From Arachis hypogaea (Eukaryota > Streptophyta > Magnoliopsida > Fabales > Fabaceae): a stretch of DNA of 64,000 bases. Both the position numbers and the translations under genes were made by a program. The notes under the pieces are model-generated. The model did not search any database. It worked only from the letters and a program-made list of their open reading frames with translations, and was not told the DNA's origin. The stretch is taken from positions 10,470,810-10,534,809 of the forward strand of contig NC_092051.1 of the NCBI RefSeq assembly GCF_003086295.3, in the 5' to 3' direction. Positions 47,997 through 59,149 of this stretch are shown here, piece after piece (position 1 is the first letter of the stretch; every line of letters begins with the position of its first letter).

Positions 47997-48271
47997 AATT
48001 CGAACCAAGCTGGTTCGAATTGCACTCCTTCATAATTCGAACCAAAATGGTTCGATTTAGTGTTCTACGTTTTTGAATAATTCGAACCACCAAGGTTCGA
48101 ACTTCTCCCATGCATAATTCGAACCAATAAGGTTCGAACTTCTCTCATACATAATTCGAACCAGGGTGGTTCGAATTATGCTTTGTATTCGATTCCATGT
48201 AATTCGAACCAGGCCGGTTCGAATTACTCCTAATGCACTCCTGCATAATTCGAACCAGGCTGGTTCGAATT
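47997..48271. repeat. Left array of seven 25-bp palindromes
   Basis: Units start at 47997, 48034, 48078, 48116, 48153, 48201 and 48247. Each is AATTCGAACC, five variable bases (usually A...T), GGTTCGAATT, with occasional end mismatches. Spacing is 37-48 bp. The first unit lies 97 bp from the element's left end. Confidence 0.93.
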
Positions 48272-48284
48272 ATGTGTGATTCGA

Positions 48285-48294
48285 CTATATAAGG
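48285..48294 (+). promoter_or_regulatory. TATA box of the PMD gene
   Basis: CTATATAAGG lies 14 bp after the last left palindrome and ~110 bp before the PMD start codon, a normal plant spacing. Confidence 0.6.
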
Positions 48295-48404
48295 AGTTCG
48301 AATCACCCTCATTCGAACCATTATCCCTCCCCCCTACCCCACAAAATCTCAGAGAAAACGACCCAGATTCTCTCCGAGAAAGACCTGAACGGACTACTCT
48401 GCTG

Positions 48405-51355
48405 ATGGGGGACGATCCGGCACGGTTATATCGGTTGGACGGAGTCGCTCATATAGCCGGGGTCATCAACGACGAGGTTAGTACGGAAATATTTTTGATT
48501 CAAGCGTTAGTTGTGCCTTAGTGGTTTTGTATCTTGGTTAGACGGTACTTTATGTTAGTGGTTTATGTAGGTGGTTTAGGTGAGGGGATTATGTAGGTGG
48601 TTTATGATAGTGGTTTAAGCTAGCGGTATAAGTTAGTGGTTTATGTTAGTGGTTTAGGGTGGTGGTTTAGGGTAGTGGTTTTTGTTAGTGGTTTAAGTCA
48701 GTGGTTTTTGGTAGTGGTTTATGTTGGTGGTTTATGTTAGCGGTTTTTGTTAGCGGTTTTTGCAAGCGGTTTTTTTATGTGGTTTAGGGTAGTTGTTTAA
48801 TGCTAGGTGGTTTAAGTAAGCCGGTTTATTGAATTTGTTTCTTGTTAATGGCTCTCGTTAATCGTGGTATATGCTAGCAGTTTAGTTGTGTGGTTTAGGG
48901 TTTGTTTTCCAGTTAGTTATCTTTCATGTAATGTTATGCTGTTTAATTTAGAAAAATGGTTAATGTAAACCGGTTTATGGAAACCGTTTTATGTAAACCC
49001 GTTTACGTAAACCGGTTTACTGTGAACCGGTTTATGTGAACCGGTTTACTGTAAAACCTGTGTAGTTATATATCTCAGTATGTGGTTCTTTTCATGCGCA
49101 GCCCGAGCGATGCATTAGGAGCATGAGGCGGCAGCAGGGCATGCGTCTTGATGACAGATACGTTCCATACTTGCAGATGGCAGGGCTATACCATCTTGCA
49201 AGGCTGAACGACCGGTGGTTCCGGCTAGACGAGGCGCTCGTCAGTGCATTCGTGGAGAGATGGCGTCCCGAGACGCACACGTTTCATATGCCGTTCGGAG
49301 AGTGCACGATCACACTCCAGGACGTGGCATACCAGCTAGGTTTGCCAGTCGATGGCCGTTACGTGAGCGGGTGCCTGTCAGAGTTCCATATATACATCGA
49401 TGGAGGCCGTCCACCCTGGGTCTGGTTCCAGGAGTTGCTAGGAGTTATACCTCCTCCCAGTCAGGTTCAGAAGTACGCAGTGAACTGCAGCTGGTTTCAG
49501 GAGACCTTTGGTGAGTGCCCTGAGGATGCAGATGATGACACTGTTCGCCGATATGTCCGTGAGTACATCATGATGTTGCTGGGCACGCAGCTGTTTGCGG
49601 ACAAGTCTGGCAACCGGATTCACATTAGATGGCTTCCATATGTAGCGAGGCTGGAGGAGCTGGGTACGTACAGCTGGGGTTCGGCAGCACTGGCCTGGTT
49701 GTACCGGTGCATGTGCAGAGTGGCAAACAAACATGTTGTGAAGTTAGCGGGCCCGCTCCAGCTACTGCATTCTTGGATCTTTTGGCGGTTTCCTCAGTTT
49801 AGGCCTGCAGGATATGAGACGTTCAGCTGGCCGTTGGCGTCGAGGTACTATACTGGGCCTATTCTTTTTCAATATGACTTACAGAATTGCGTGTATGTTA
49901 ATACTCTATTGCATAATTTAAACACAGATATTAGTATATGTAACTCATGTGTATGGTGCAGATGGGCAGGTTACAACCCTTCCGGTAGCGAGAAGGGTCC
50001 GAGAGTGCGGTCGTGGAGGCTTAGGATAGACCGGTTACAGTCCAGGGAGGTTAGTATGCTAATTAATAACTGATGCTCTTTTAGTTAAATATTTTACACT
50101 TGGGTCGTACAGTTGCCCTGATAAGGGTCGGTTTGTTCTGTAGTTTATATGGATGCCGTACAGTAGCCCCGACGTACTTCAGGTGTTGCACCCGGAGGTT
50201 TTGGAGCCTCGGCACATGACGGTGTGGCGCTCTGTGACCGCGCTGATCTACTTTGCTGTCATAGAGTGGCATCAGATAGATCGTGTTCTTCCTCAGTTTG
50301 GAGGGGTACAGGCCCCTCCGCGACCCGCCTTGAACATCGACTTTCTGATGTCCAAGGACGGGAGAGGCGGCGATCGATGGTTCCCCTCTTCCATGCCGAA
50401 GTGGCATGCATACTGGGACGCTCGTCAGGACACTGTATTGAGGTTCGACGTTGTTGCCGACCCTGGACCGTCTCATCAGTTCCTTCAGTGGTGGAGTCAG
50501 TATGGGAAGAGGTTCTTGGCCCCGGACACTCAGCTGGGGGATCCGAGATCAGTTCCTATACCAGTTGAGGCCTCACAGCGGGGTCCGGGGCGAGTGCCTG
50601 ACATGGATCCTCCGGATGACGTGCCTGACAAGCGCAGGGTTGAGAGGAGGATGGGTGTAGGGACACGGAGGAGCCAGCGTCAGTGGAGGTGGCCGGATCA
50701 TACGGCGAGGAGTGGTGCTGACCATGGGGACGACGATGACGACCAGCCTGGCCACGTTGTAGGAGGCACACACGATGGAGGTACTAGTACACACGATGGC
50801 GGTCATGGAGGTGAGTGGTATGGCACAGGGCTCGGTGACGGGGCTGACACTGGTGACGCTGGACCTGGACCGGGCCCGCTTGGAGATTACTTCGTTGGTG
50901 TGCCAGCGGATGATCAGGCTGAGCAGGGTGGTACACCTTGGCGCATATCAGGATCACAGTGGGCAGACTTTGTTGGGTCAGACTCGTTTGTTGGGGACTT
51001 CGGGAGTCCACGCTTCCTAGATGAGATCACCGCCATCATGCAGGGTGACGTGACCCCCCGCAGAGCTGGCCAGACCTCAGGGATCCAGGCCCCCTTAGAT
51101 GTTGATCTGAACGAGCCTCCATCCTCATCCGCTGGTCAGCAGTTTCGTCTTGGAGGTACCCCTACATCCGCCTTCACCGCTGCATCAGAGTCTATCGCAG
51201 GATCGTCTGCAGCACCGTTGCGTGTTGCGCCACCAGTACAGCCTGCTCCGCAGGAGGAGGAGGATGAGATAGAGGATGAGGAGCCGCTTGTCTGTCGAGG
51301 TCAGAGGGCACGGGTAGCACGTCGCTGTGGTACTGGTTCGCATCTGTTTAGATGA
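48405..51355 (+). CDS. Plant mobile domain (PMD) protein, four exons, 704 aa
   Basis: Exons are 48405-48476, 49102-49844, 49962-50049 and 50144-51355. All junctions are GT-AG (GTTAGT, GTACTA, GTTAGT donors) and total 2115 nt in frame. Residues 1-24 read MGDDPARLYRLDG. The PMD spans residues ~25-430, with YLQMAGLYHLARLND, FHMPFGECTITLQDVAYQL, WFQETFGECP, SAALAWLYRCM, SWIFWRFPQF, FIWMPYSSPDV and RPALNIDFLMSKDG. The C-terminus is disordered: basic VERRMGVGTRRSQR, a Gly/Asp/His-rich stretch, DLNEPP at ~622-627 and an acidic EEEDEIEDEE. PMD proteins of the MAIN/MAIL1 type act in silencing and genome stability, and other PMD proteins are carried by transposons. The role of this one is unknown. No frame break is visible. 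Confidence 0.85.
48540..49060. repeat. Degenerate GTGGTTTA and AAACCGGTTTA repeats in PMD intron 1
   Basis: 48540-48790 has ~18 short units of the type TAGTGGTTTATGT with no fixed period. 48965-49050 has four or five palindromic AAACCGGTTTA-type units. Confidence 0.8.
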
Positions 51356-51704
51356 GTCACATTTCATCTATTTTGTTTCCTCTATTTCAGTCATGTATGA
51401 TAATTAGGTGTAGTTTTCTTGTTATGTAGTGCTCTGTTTATGTATGTTGTTCGTAACTTGTGTTCGGGGACGTTGACTATTTGTATTAACTGAAACATGA
51501 TAAGGTATAATGATTTCGTTTAGTTATTAAAATGAGAATCAACGAGTCCTGTAGCATAACTTCTAATGAAAGACAACATATTCATTACTACTCACAAATA
51601 CCAAAGTTCAATGAATTAATCTCAACAAGTTACATTCATGCTCAAGCAATGCATCTAACAAGACAACTTAAATGTAAATAACACTAACAATAACATCATG
51701 GAAA
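51356..51704. terminator. Shared 3' region between the convergent PMD and transposase genes
   Basis: AT-rich ~350 bp that must hold both 3' UTRs. There is no clear AATAAA on the plus strand; TTAATCTCAAC-type sequence near 51615 offers nothing decisive. Confidence 0.4.
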
Positions 51705-53170
51705 CTAATTTCGCCCTGTCTGAGACGATCCTACTACCTGTGGGCATCTACGTCTAGTGTGTCCGGGTTGGCGACAAAGGCCACACCGTTTTGGCCTGTT
51801 TGGATCTGCCTCATCCATATTCGTCCGTATCCTTGTGGATCTAGGCCTCCCCTCTCTCGCACGCCTTCTGTTTGGGTCCGGAATCACCGTGGGCCCATCG
51901 TAGGGTGGCCAGAAGCCCTCCGGGATTGGAGGTGTGAATCCCATCCGATAGACATTGAACACCGAGCTAATCTGATAGACGCTATGAACATAGGAGCTCC
52001 AGCTCACACGTGCGTAGGCACAGCATGCAAGTGCGTGCTGACACGGGAAATGAAGCGCCTGAAAGTTCCCACAGTCACATGTCCGGGAGGCAAGCGATAC
52101 TCGGTAAGTACCCAATGAGAAAGTATCAGTCGGAGTGGTCTCCGTTTGACCTCCCAAATGCCCTTGCGCTTTCGGAGACTGAGTCGAATCAACCATGTGC
52201 ACCCATTCCCGAACTCGGAACACTTGCCCACATACCGGCGGTGATCGGACTCCACCACCTTGTACTGTACCCCTCGCCGGATGCTGTAAGTCTTCACACT
52301 TAACAGGGCCTCATCTTTATCCTGGAATTGCTGACCAACCTGGAACTCTGTGAGACCAGCATTTCCTTCCGCATCTCTAGCTCCGAATCCAACAGGGTGA
52401 CCTAGCGCACCCTCATGCGTCATGGCGTCCAGGTCCAGCGAAGAAAAATATGGTGGATACTGCTGTGTGCCAGAGCTAGAACCACCGCCAGCCAATGCAG
52501 GCCCAGCCGCTTGAACCTCGTCCCCGCTATCATCCTCAATCGTTTCGGGCTCAACGTCGTCCTCATCAGGATCACCCAATTCTCCGTCTCCGACGCCAAC
52601 TGGTGGAACGCCGTGTAAAGCGTTTGGCAGAACATCAAAGGATCCTACCTCGTCGCGGACACCGTCATTCAAATCAACAGCAAATGACGGAGAGGCGACA
52701 AGTTGGGCCGCTGGCTCGTAAACTGGGACGGAGGAAGAAGCTACAGCAGCCATCGAACTGGAGCCAGCTGCCGTGGCTACATTGGCGGTATTCCGGTTCG
52801 AACCCCCTGAGCTGGATACCACATCAACCAGCTTTGCCAGCAACTCTGGTGTGCGGACCTCCGGAAACTGCCTCCGACAAAGAAACATGACTTGGAGGTC
52901 CTCATCACTACCAATCGTCAGACAATCATACTTCACCGTATCGTGCAGGATCGTGACTGGAATGCGATAGAAAAACTTCTTAATCCGCTTCGCACCTTCC
53001 AGGCCAAGTTTCATCAGCACAGCTCTAACCAGGTCATCATAGCTTGTCGTTCGATTCACCACAATATAGAGAGGATTCTTATCTGTGAACTTCACTACGG
53101 ACCGAGTTTTCCTCTTGATGGATCCTTTGTGGTGTACCAAAACAGCAAAACTCTCCTCCTCACTAGCCAT
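51705..53170 (-). pseudogene. MULE transposase, catalytic core deleted
   Basis: The N-terminal part reads from M at 53170: MASEEESFAVLVHHKG, a PB1-like region (residues ~8-105, KFFYRIPVTILHD, DEDLQVMFLCRRQFPEV), an acidic/Ser-rich linker, then the MuDR N-terminal DNA-binding domain (FQVGQQFQDKDEAL, GCTWLIRLSLRKRKG, IWEVKR). At ~52143 this joins directly, out of frame, to the C-terminal part: TDTFSLGTYRVSL, SWIM zinc finger CDCGNFQALHFPCQH and zinc knuckle CGLCRQPGHTRRRC, stop at 51705. The whole DDE catalytic domain (several hundred residues in relatives) is missing, so it cannot cut DNA. The truncated N-terminal product (~340 aa plus a read-through tail to 52004) could still bind ends. Confidence 0.88.
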
Positions 53171-53207
53171 CTTACGTCCTCTAATGAGAGCAAATCACGT
53201 TTACAGC

Positions 53208-53217
53208 GTTTATATAG
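53208..53217 (-). promoter_or_regulatory. TATA box of the transposase gene
   Basis: The minus strand reads CTATATAAAC, 38-47 bp before the transposase ATG and 17 bp inside the right palindrome array. It mirrors the PMD promoter. Confidence 0.55.
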
Positions 53218-53233
53218 AGCTCTGATTCCTACT

Positions 53234-53543
53234 AATTCGAACTAACCTGGTTCGAACCATGATACATGTAATTCGAACCAAGCTGGTTCGAATTACTACA
53301 ATCAACCTCTCTTTGGTTCGAACTAACCTGGTTCGAACCATGATACATGTAATTCGAACCAGCCTGGTTCGAATTACTACAACCAAGCTCTCTCCCCATA
53401 ATTCGAACCAACCAGGTTCGAATTACATGCTCTCTTGGTTCGAACCTATCCGGTTCGAATTATTCAAATTTTTCCAGTAGTAGTTCGAACCAAGATGGTT
53501 CGAATTACTAGCTAATAGAGTTCGAACCTTGGTGGTTCGATTT
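53234..53543. repeat. Right array of eight 25-bp palindromes
   Basis: Units start at 53234, 53270, 53315, 53351, 53400, 53437, 53482 and 53519. They have the same AATTCGAACC-n5-GGTTCGAATT form, several with GGTTCGAACY variants. The outermost unit ends 97 bp from the right end of the element. Confidence 0.93.
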
Positions 53544-53649
53544 ATATAAAAAAGCCTCTTGGCTTATTGCTGAAACAAATTTCTGTTTGGCGTATTTTGG
53601 TTAAACTTTTCTGCATGTGGCTTAATATGGTTTTTTGCCCTAATAACAA

Positions 53650-55545
53650 TGTAATAATTTTAGTATTATATCTAAATTAATTTATATTTAATTATTCTAT
53701 ATATTAAAAAAATAAAATAACTTATAAATTTTTTTATTTTTTATTTAATTATTCTATAAAAAAATTTTAAATGCTTGATATCTTAAATTTTCTCTTAAAA
53801 TGATAAAATATGACTTAACAAGCAAGTATGAAAAATAAGTATCTATATAATAGTTATATATCTAGATACTAAATCAAACAAGAAAATAATTCTTTCAACA
53901 AATTTTTAACAACTCGAAAGTTAACACAATGGATGTGTATGGATCAAAGTGATAAACAAAAAAGAGAGTTGCAATAATGGTATGATGGTAATGGATTGCG
54001 GTTGGGGTTAATAAAAAAAATAACGAAGGAGAATAAAACAAGGCAACATAACAGTGACGACGAGACGATAATAATTATACATGTAAAAAAAATAATAAGA
54101 GAAAATGATATAATCAAAATAAAAGTTAATAATTTTGAAATAACAATAAAATTAAAGATAACTAAAGATGTTCAATATAAGATTAAAAAAATAATTTTTT
54201 ATCTATTAGAATTATGTATAAAGAAAAGAGTGTTTTGAATATAAATTTTTAAATTTGTTTCGAATTAAATAGGATTGAGAAAATAAATATTTAATATATA
54301 AATAACTAATTTGTAAATAATGTTAGCAAATCTTTATTTTGATTTTGTTATACATAATAATAACATAATTTTTTTTTACTTTTTTAATTTAAATTTATTT
54401 ATTTTATATTTTTTACATATATTAAATAACTTAAAATATTTTATTTTTTTCATAATTTATTTTTTAATTATTGATATTAATCTTTATCTCGATGAGTGTC
54501 GTGTTCGAAATGTATCTGACACAAGAACACATCAACTCAACGAAGTATCTGTACTTCATAAATTTTTAAATAAAAAAATATGTTTACATTGACTTTAATT
54601 TAAAATTAAAAATTATTATTAAAAGATTTTCTATTTAACTCAAATTTTTATGTGTAGAACAGTAGAAAGAATTTATATAAATTTTATTTTATTTTTTCTT
54701 GTTTTATTAGATTAACGGAAAATAAAAATATAAGTTACAGTGAATTATTTTTGTCTTTTTCACATCATTGAAGGATTGCAACTACAAGACAAAAATTGAT
54801 AGTACATAGAACATTCGAATTCCAAAAACCTAAATGAACTTTAGGAAAATTTTCACATGTTACATCCACTTTATTGAAATACTGCTATGCCATGTACGAA
54901 ACGGTAGCTGGTAAAACATTGGTTATGTAGCAAATAATGCAATACCTAAAATATCCTTGAAACAATGTGTAAAAAGACTGAATGGCACTGAGTCTATTGA
55001 CACAGCATTGACCATCGGCTTTGTTGTTTTATGTTGATAGAGTTTCAACTTTTAAGGCAACCCGCGCTGTACATGGCTTGCAGCTAATGGGCTAATTTAT
55101 CTAGTACTATGCAAATATTTCTACTAATTAACACATGGATATGCATCTATTAAAATGTCATGTTTTTTTTACATCAATTTGCATACATTTAACCATTTTA
55201 TTTAATCTCTTTACTTATAAAAAGTTTAACATAATTTGTAATTCATTAAATTTTTATATTTCTTATTTTAAATAAAATTTTAAATAAAAATTTTCATTAA
55301 TTTAGTCAACTTTTTCTAATGAATTCTTTTTTATATCTAAAATCTTTTTATTTTATCTACATTTACCTTTTTATTTTTAATTTTTTTGTCTAAAAGTTAT
55401 TTGATATTTAATATTCCTTTTTCAAAATAAGTATTTTTTTTTTAATTTTATTAAAAAGTTAGTATATCTAAATAAAATAAATATTTGAATACATTATTTT
55501 TTTTAAATGAATCTAAGAGATTAAAAAGCAGTTATTTTGGCATAT
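53650..55545. other. AT-rich spacer with two diverged paralogous segments
   Basis: 54150-54360 resembles the DNA left of the MULE (47697-47899). 54488-54690 repeats 33499-33705. 54760-55100 is higher-complexity DNA in which I recognise nothing and see no ORF of note. Confidence 0.6.
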
Positions 55546-58230
55546 AAGAATGATTGAATATTTTTTCAAAAATATAATGTCACGAGTCAAGACTTTATAT
55601 ATAACAAGTGTAATTACCCGTACCATGCACGTGATAAGATTGAAATTCTAATTTTAAATTATTTTTTAAATTAATTTGAATTATAATAATTTGATTAATA
55701 AAAAAAATATGTTATGTATTGTTTGTTTATTTTTTTAATCTAGTGTTAATTGGATTAACTCTAAAATAGTTATTAATCGGTTTTAATAATTTACTTCCTT
55801 CAATAAATCAGACATATATACTGAATGTGATCATAAAAAATATAGTAATAGTTAAATCCACTAACAAATATATTGGTTATTATCACACTATAAAATAAAT
55901 TAAATATAAAGGCTATTAGCACTTATAAATCTATAAAATCGCACTGTCTTTAATTCGTGCAAGGGTTTACTTATCAAATAAACTTAAAATATGAACCAAA
56001 AATATTTATAAAATGGACCTAGCATCATTTGAAAGAATCATAAAAAATAATCAACTTATCTTATTATTCATGAGAACCATTTCTATATGTAAGTCATCTT
56101 GTTCTTGTCAAATTTAGATAAGACTTTCCATAATCTTATATATTAATTTTGTTATATATATATATATATATAACGGTCTTTTTCTTAATATATATACATA
56201 TACATAAATAATTCTATGCATATACATAAATAAAAGAATATATGAATTATATTTTGTTAAACTCTATATTACCGGTTATTAAAAATATTTAAATCACATA
56301 TATTAATTATTTTTTATTATAATTATTTTGTTTTATATATATATGATTATTTTTTATTCTACAATCGTGCAATAATTTTTAATTTTTTATATCCATATAT
56401 ATTCCTCAATTCCGGTCCCATTCATACGCATATTAACAGTTTTTTTTCTAGTAGTGATGTTTTAATTTTTCGTTTTTTTTCACGTATCTTTCTTTTTTTT
56501 AATAGTGATGTTTTAATATTTTTTTTAATACATTTTTCTTAATAATTACATTACTAATATGAAATATAAAATGAAAAAAAAAATGATACATATATCTAAG
56601 AAAGAAAATAAACTTAAAAATCAGAAAAAAAAATCATATTAAAAAATGTAAAAATAATATATTCAAAAAGAATAGTCGTAATATATAAATTGAGTCAACA
56701 ATTTAAATTTCTCTAAAACTAATTTAATCAAATACCAATATCAGAAATAAATTACTTAAATAATATTTAATCTATTCTAGTCCTTAGACACGTATAGATT
56801 AGAGTCATTCTCGTAACGACAACCAACCGAAACAACATTGTAAGTTCGATCATTTAGAATTCGTACAAATTCAGACCATTCTCTTGTTCTTTGAAAATCT
56901 TCTGTATCTTTGATAGAGTTGAATCGCAATTCCTTTTAAGGAAAAAGAGTTACGGAGGTGGCTTTGATGTGTTGGAGACCAAACTCCGGAAGTCACTATT
57001 TATATTTGAGTGTGACACCCATTAAACTCGAAAGGCCAAATAAAATAGTATCTCATTTAATTCTAAATCAAAAGTAATAATGACTTATTTAATTCAGCAT
57101 TTATCATAATAAATGAGATGACTATTATATAAGTCATTTAATGTAAAATAACTTAATTTGCGATTATAATTAATATATGTATTGAGAATAAATAGATTAG
57201 GAAATAATAATTTCGTAGCAAAATAATCATTCAATTTGAATTACAATTAATTGATTGATAGAAATTATAATAAATTGTATGATATTTAAATAATTAACCA
57301 AATCAATTAGTTGATATAATTAATTTATTATAATAAATTGAATTTAATGAGTTAAAAGAAATTAATCAAAAAACACCATTAGAAACATGCTACGTCATTA
57401 AGTGCAGAAATTTAACTTTTATATAATAGAATAAATATTTACAAATTATTATATTAAACACAAACTAAAAAAAAATATACTAAATAAAATAAAAATATCA
57501 ATGGTAAAATATAACCTAAAAATCACTTAAAAAAGAATTAATATAAAATAAAATCATAGAAAAATATTAGCAAAATTAAGATAAAAAATAAAAATAAAAA
57601 ATTACAAATACTTTACGTGAAGTACAAAATAGAGAAGAAAAAATGGATATATAAAATAATAAGATAATAAATTGAATTAATTGAGTTTATTTATTTCATT
57701 GCTTTATATATTTATTTACTAAATAATTTAATATTTATCTCAATCAAATTAAATAATAAATTAGTTATAATTAATTTGGTTTAATGAATCAAACAAAATT
57801 TAAAATAATTTGATATTTACTCTAATTAAATAACATATTTAAAGTTATGATTAATGTAATTTAATGAATTAAATAAAATATTAAATGATAAAATATTTAT
57901 CCTAATTAAATCAAATTACATAATTGATTAGTTATAATTAATACAATTGAATGAATTAAACACATTAAATTGAAAAATAATTTAATTAATTTGTGTCTCA
58001 AGAAAACATTTTAAAAATATTTATTTTTCAATAACTTTTATAAAATATTTTTTTCTAATATTTTTAACCTATGGTCTAAAGGCACAGTTATAATAAGATT
58101 ATTTAAAAACAACGTAAAGATGACACATTTTTTTGTTAATCAGAAGTTAAAAAAAAAAAAAAAACTTTATAAGAATGATTGTATATTTTTCCAAAAATAT
58201 AATATCACGAGTCAAGACTTTATATATAAT
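55546..58230. repeat. ~60-bp direct repeats around a 2.6 kb repeat-rich segment
   Basis: AAGAATGATTG... CACGAGTCAAGACTTTATATATA occurs at 55546-55603 and again at 58168-58230. Just inside the left copy, 55603-55985 matches copy B at 26291-26670. Near 57375-57430, ATGCTACGTCATTAAGTGCAG and TATATAATAGAATAAAT match the right end of the 25840-27029 element. Confidence 0.7.
55603..57430. mobile_element. Diverged relative of the 25840-27029 element
   Basis: The left part (ACAAGTGTAATTACCCGTACC, ATGCACGTGATAAGATTG) and the right end (TATATAATAGAATAAAT) match the inner and right parts of the element in copy B. The middle (55990-57000) is unrelated AT-rich DNA, with a less AT-rich patch at 56780-57000 that has no clear ORF. 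Confidence 0.4.
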
Positions 58231-59149
58231 TAATGAGATTATCCTAACTTCAAAAATAATATGAATTCTTTAATTAATGCATGCATGATACTAAAATTTT
58301 AAATATATTAGATTATATAAATATCATAATATTATTTTTAGAAGTAATTTTTATTTTAAAAATTTTAATTTTAAATTGCTTACCTGCTGATTATATAATG
58401 TATATTTTACAAGGGACAATTATTTATAAAATTAACAAGACTTTATTACTAACAAATAAACCCATAACTCTATAGCTATGTGCAACTATTTAATGTTATT
58501 TATGTATATATGTCTTTTCCTTTATTGTACGAAAATGCTTTCATTTATTATGTATATGTTTCGGGTTTATTAATATTTAAATATAGTAAGAAAAATATGA
58601 ATTTAAATACAAATATAAAATATAATTTTTTGAACATATATTTTTTATTTTTAAAATTAATTTAATTGTACATTTGCATATTGGATCGGATCGAATCTGA
58701 TCAGATCTCGAAAATATCCATAAAATATAAAAAATATTTTAAAAACTTATTTTGATTAAAAATATCAATAATTTTTTTTACTTTTTTTAATTTATTTATT
58801 TTTAAAATATTATTAAACATACTTTTCTTAAATAATAAAAATAAAATAATACAACATATATAATAATTATTAGTTGAAATAAAACATAAAAAAATATTTA
58901 TTTATTTATTTATTTTTGCAAATCCGCAGATATACGGATTCCTATATAAAATTTGCAATCCGATCTTATTAGTGTACAGATCGAATCAGTATCTGCAATT
59001 TTCAGATCGGATTCAGATAAATACTGCGGATATACAGATCAGATCTGATCCATAAACACCCCTAAATGTTTAAAAGTATAGCTAAAAATATATTGTTAGA
59101 TTATTGCTAGACTAAAGAAATTGAACTAATGGCTAAAAGTGTCAATTTG
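58231..59149. other. AT-rich spacer with a dispersed repeat at 58680-59065
   Basis: 58680-59065 has GGATCGGATCGAATCTGATC at one side and AGATCTGATCCATAAACACC followed by CC at the other. The latter is the inverted form of the AGGGGTGTTTATGGATC tip common in non-autonomous hAT-like plant repeats. No gene seen. Confidence 0.45.

Larger units (their letters stand above)
47900..53640. mobile_element. Mutator-like element carrying a plant-mobile-domain gene, 5741 bp
   Basis: Long inverted ends: GGGCAAAAAACCATATT on the left, its inverted match on the right, then ~80 bp of further similarity (GCCAAA, CAATTTCGTTTCAGCAAT). These run into mirrored palindrome arrays. Two genes converge inside: a PMD gene (+) and a damaged MULE transposase gene (-). 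~350 bp separate their stops. The perfect target duplication and intact PMD frame point to a rather recent insertion, with movement driven by another copy's transposase. The interior is GC-rich compared with the flanks. Confidence 0.93.
47891..53649. other. 9-bp target-site duplication of the MULE
   Basis: TAATAACAA at 47891-47899 and again at 53641-53649, exact. Nine bases is the Mutator-superfamily length and fixes the element as 47900-53640. Confidence 0.95.

Noticed and set aside
47997..48271. CRISPR-like array (25-bp repeats with 12-23 bp spacers)
   Set aside because: Repeats are imperfect palindromes, spacers are too short and uneven, the mirrored set lies at the other end of a MULE, and the DNA is plant nuclear.
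50556..51020. Small ORFs on both strands inside PMD exon 4
   Set aside because: Shadows; the spliced PMD frame accounts for this region.
53234..53543. tRNA gene suggested by GGTTCGAAT T-arm-like words
   Set aside because: No acceptor stem, D-arm or anticodon arm around any copy; the words are part of the palindromes.
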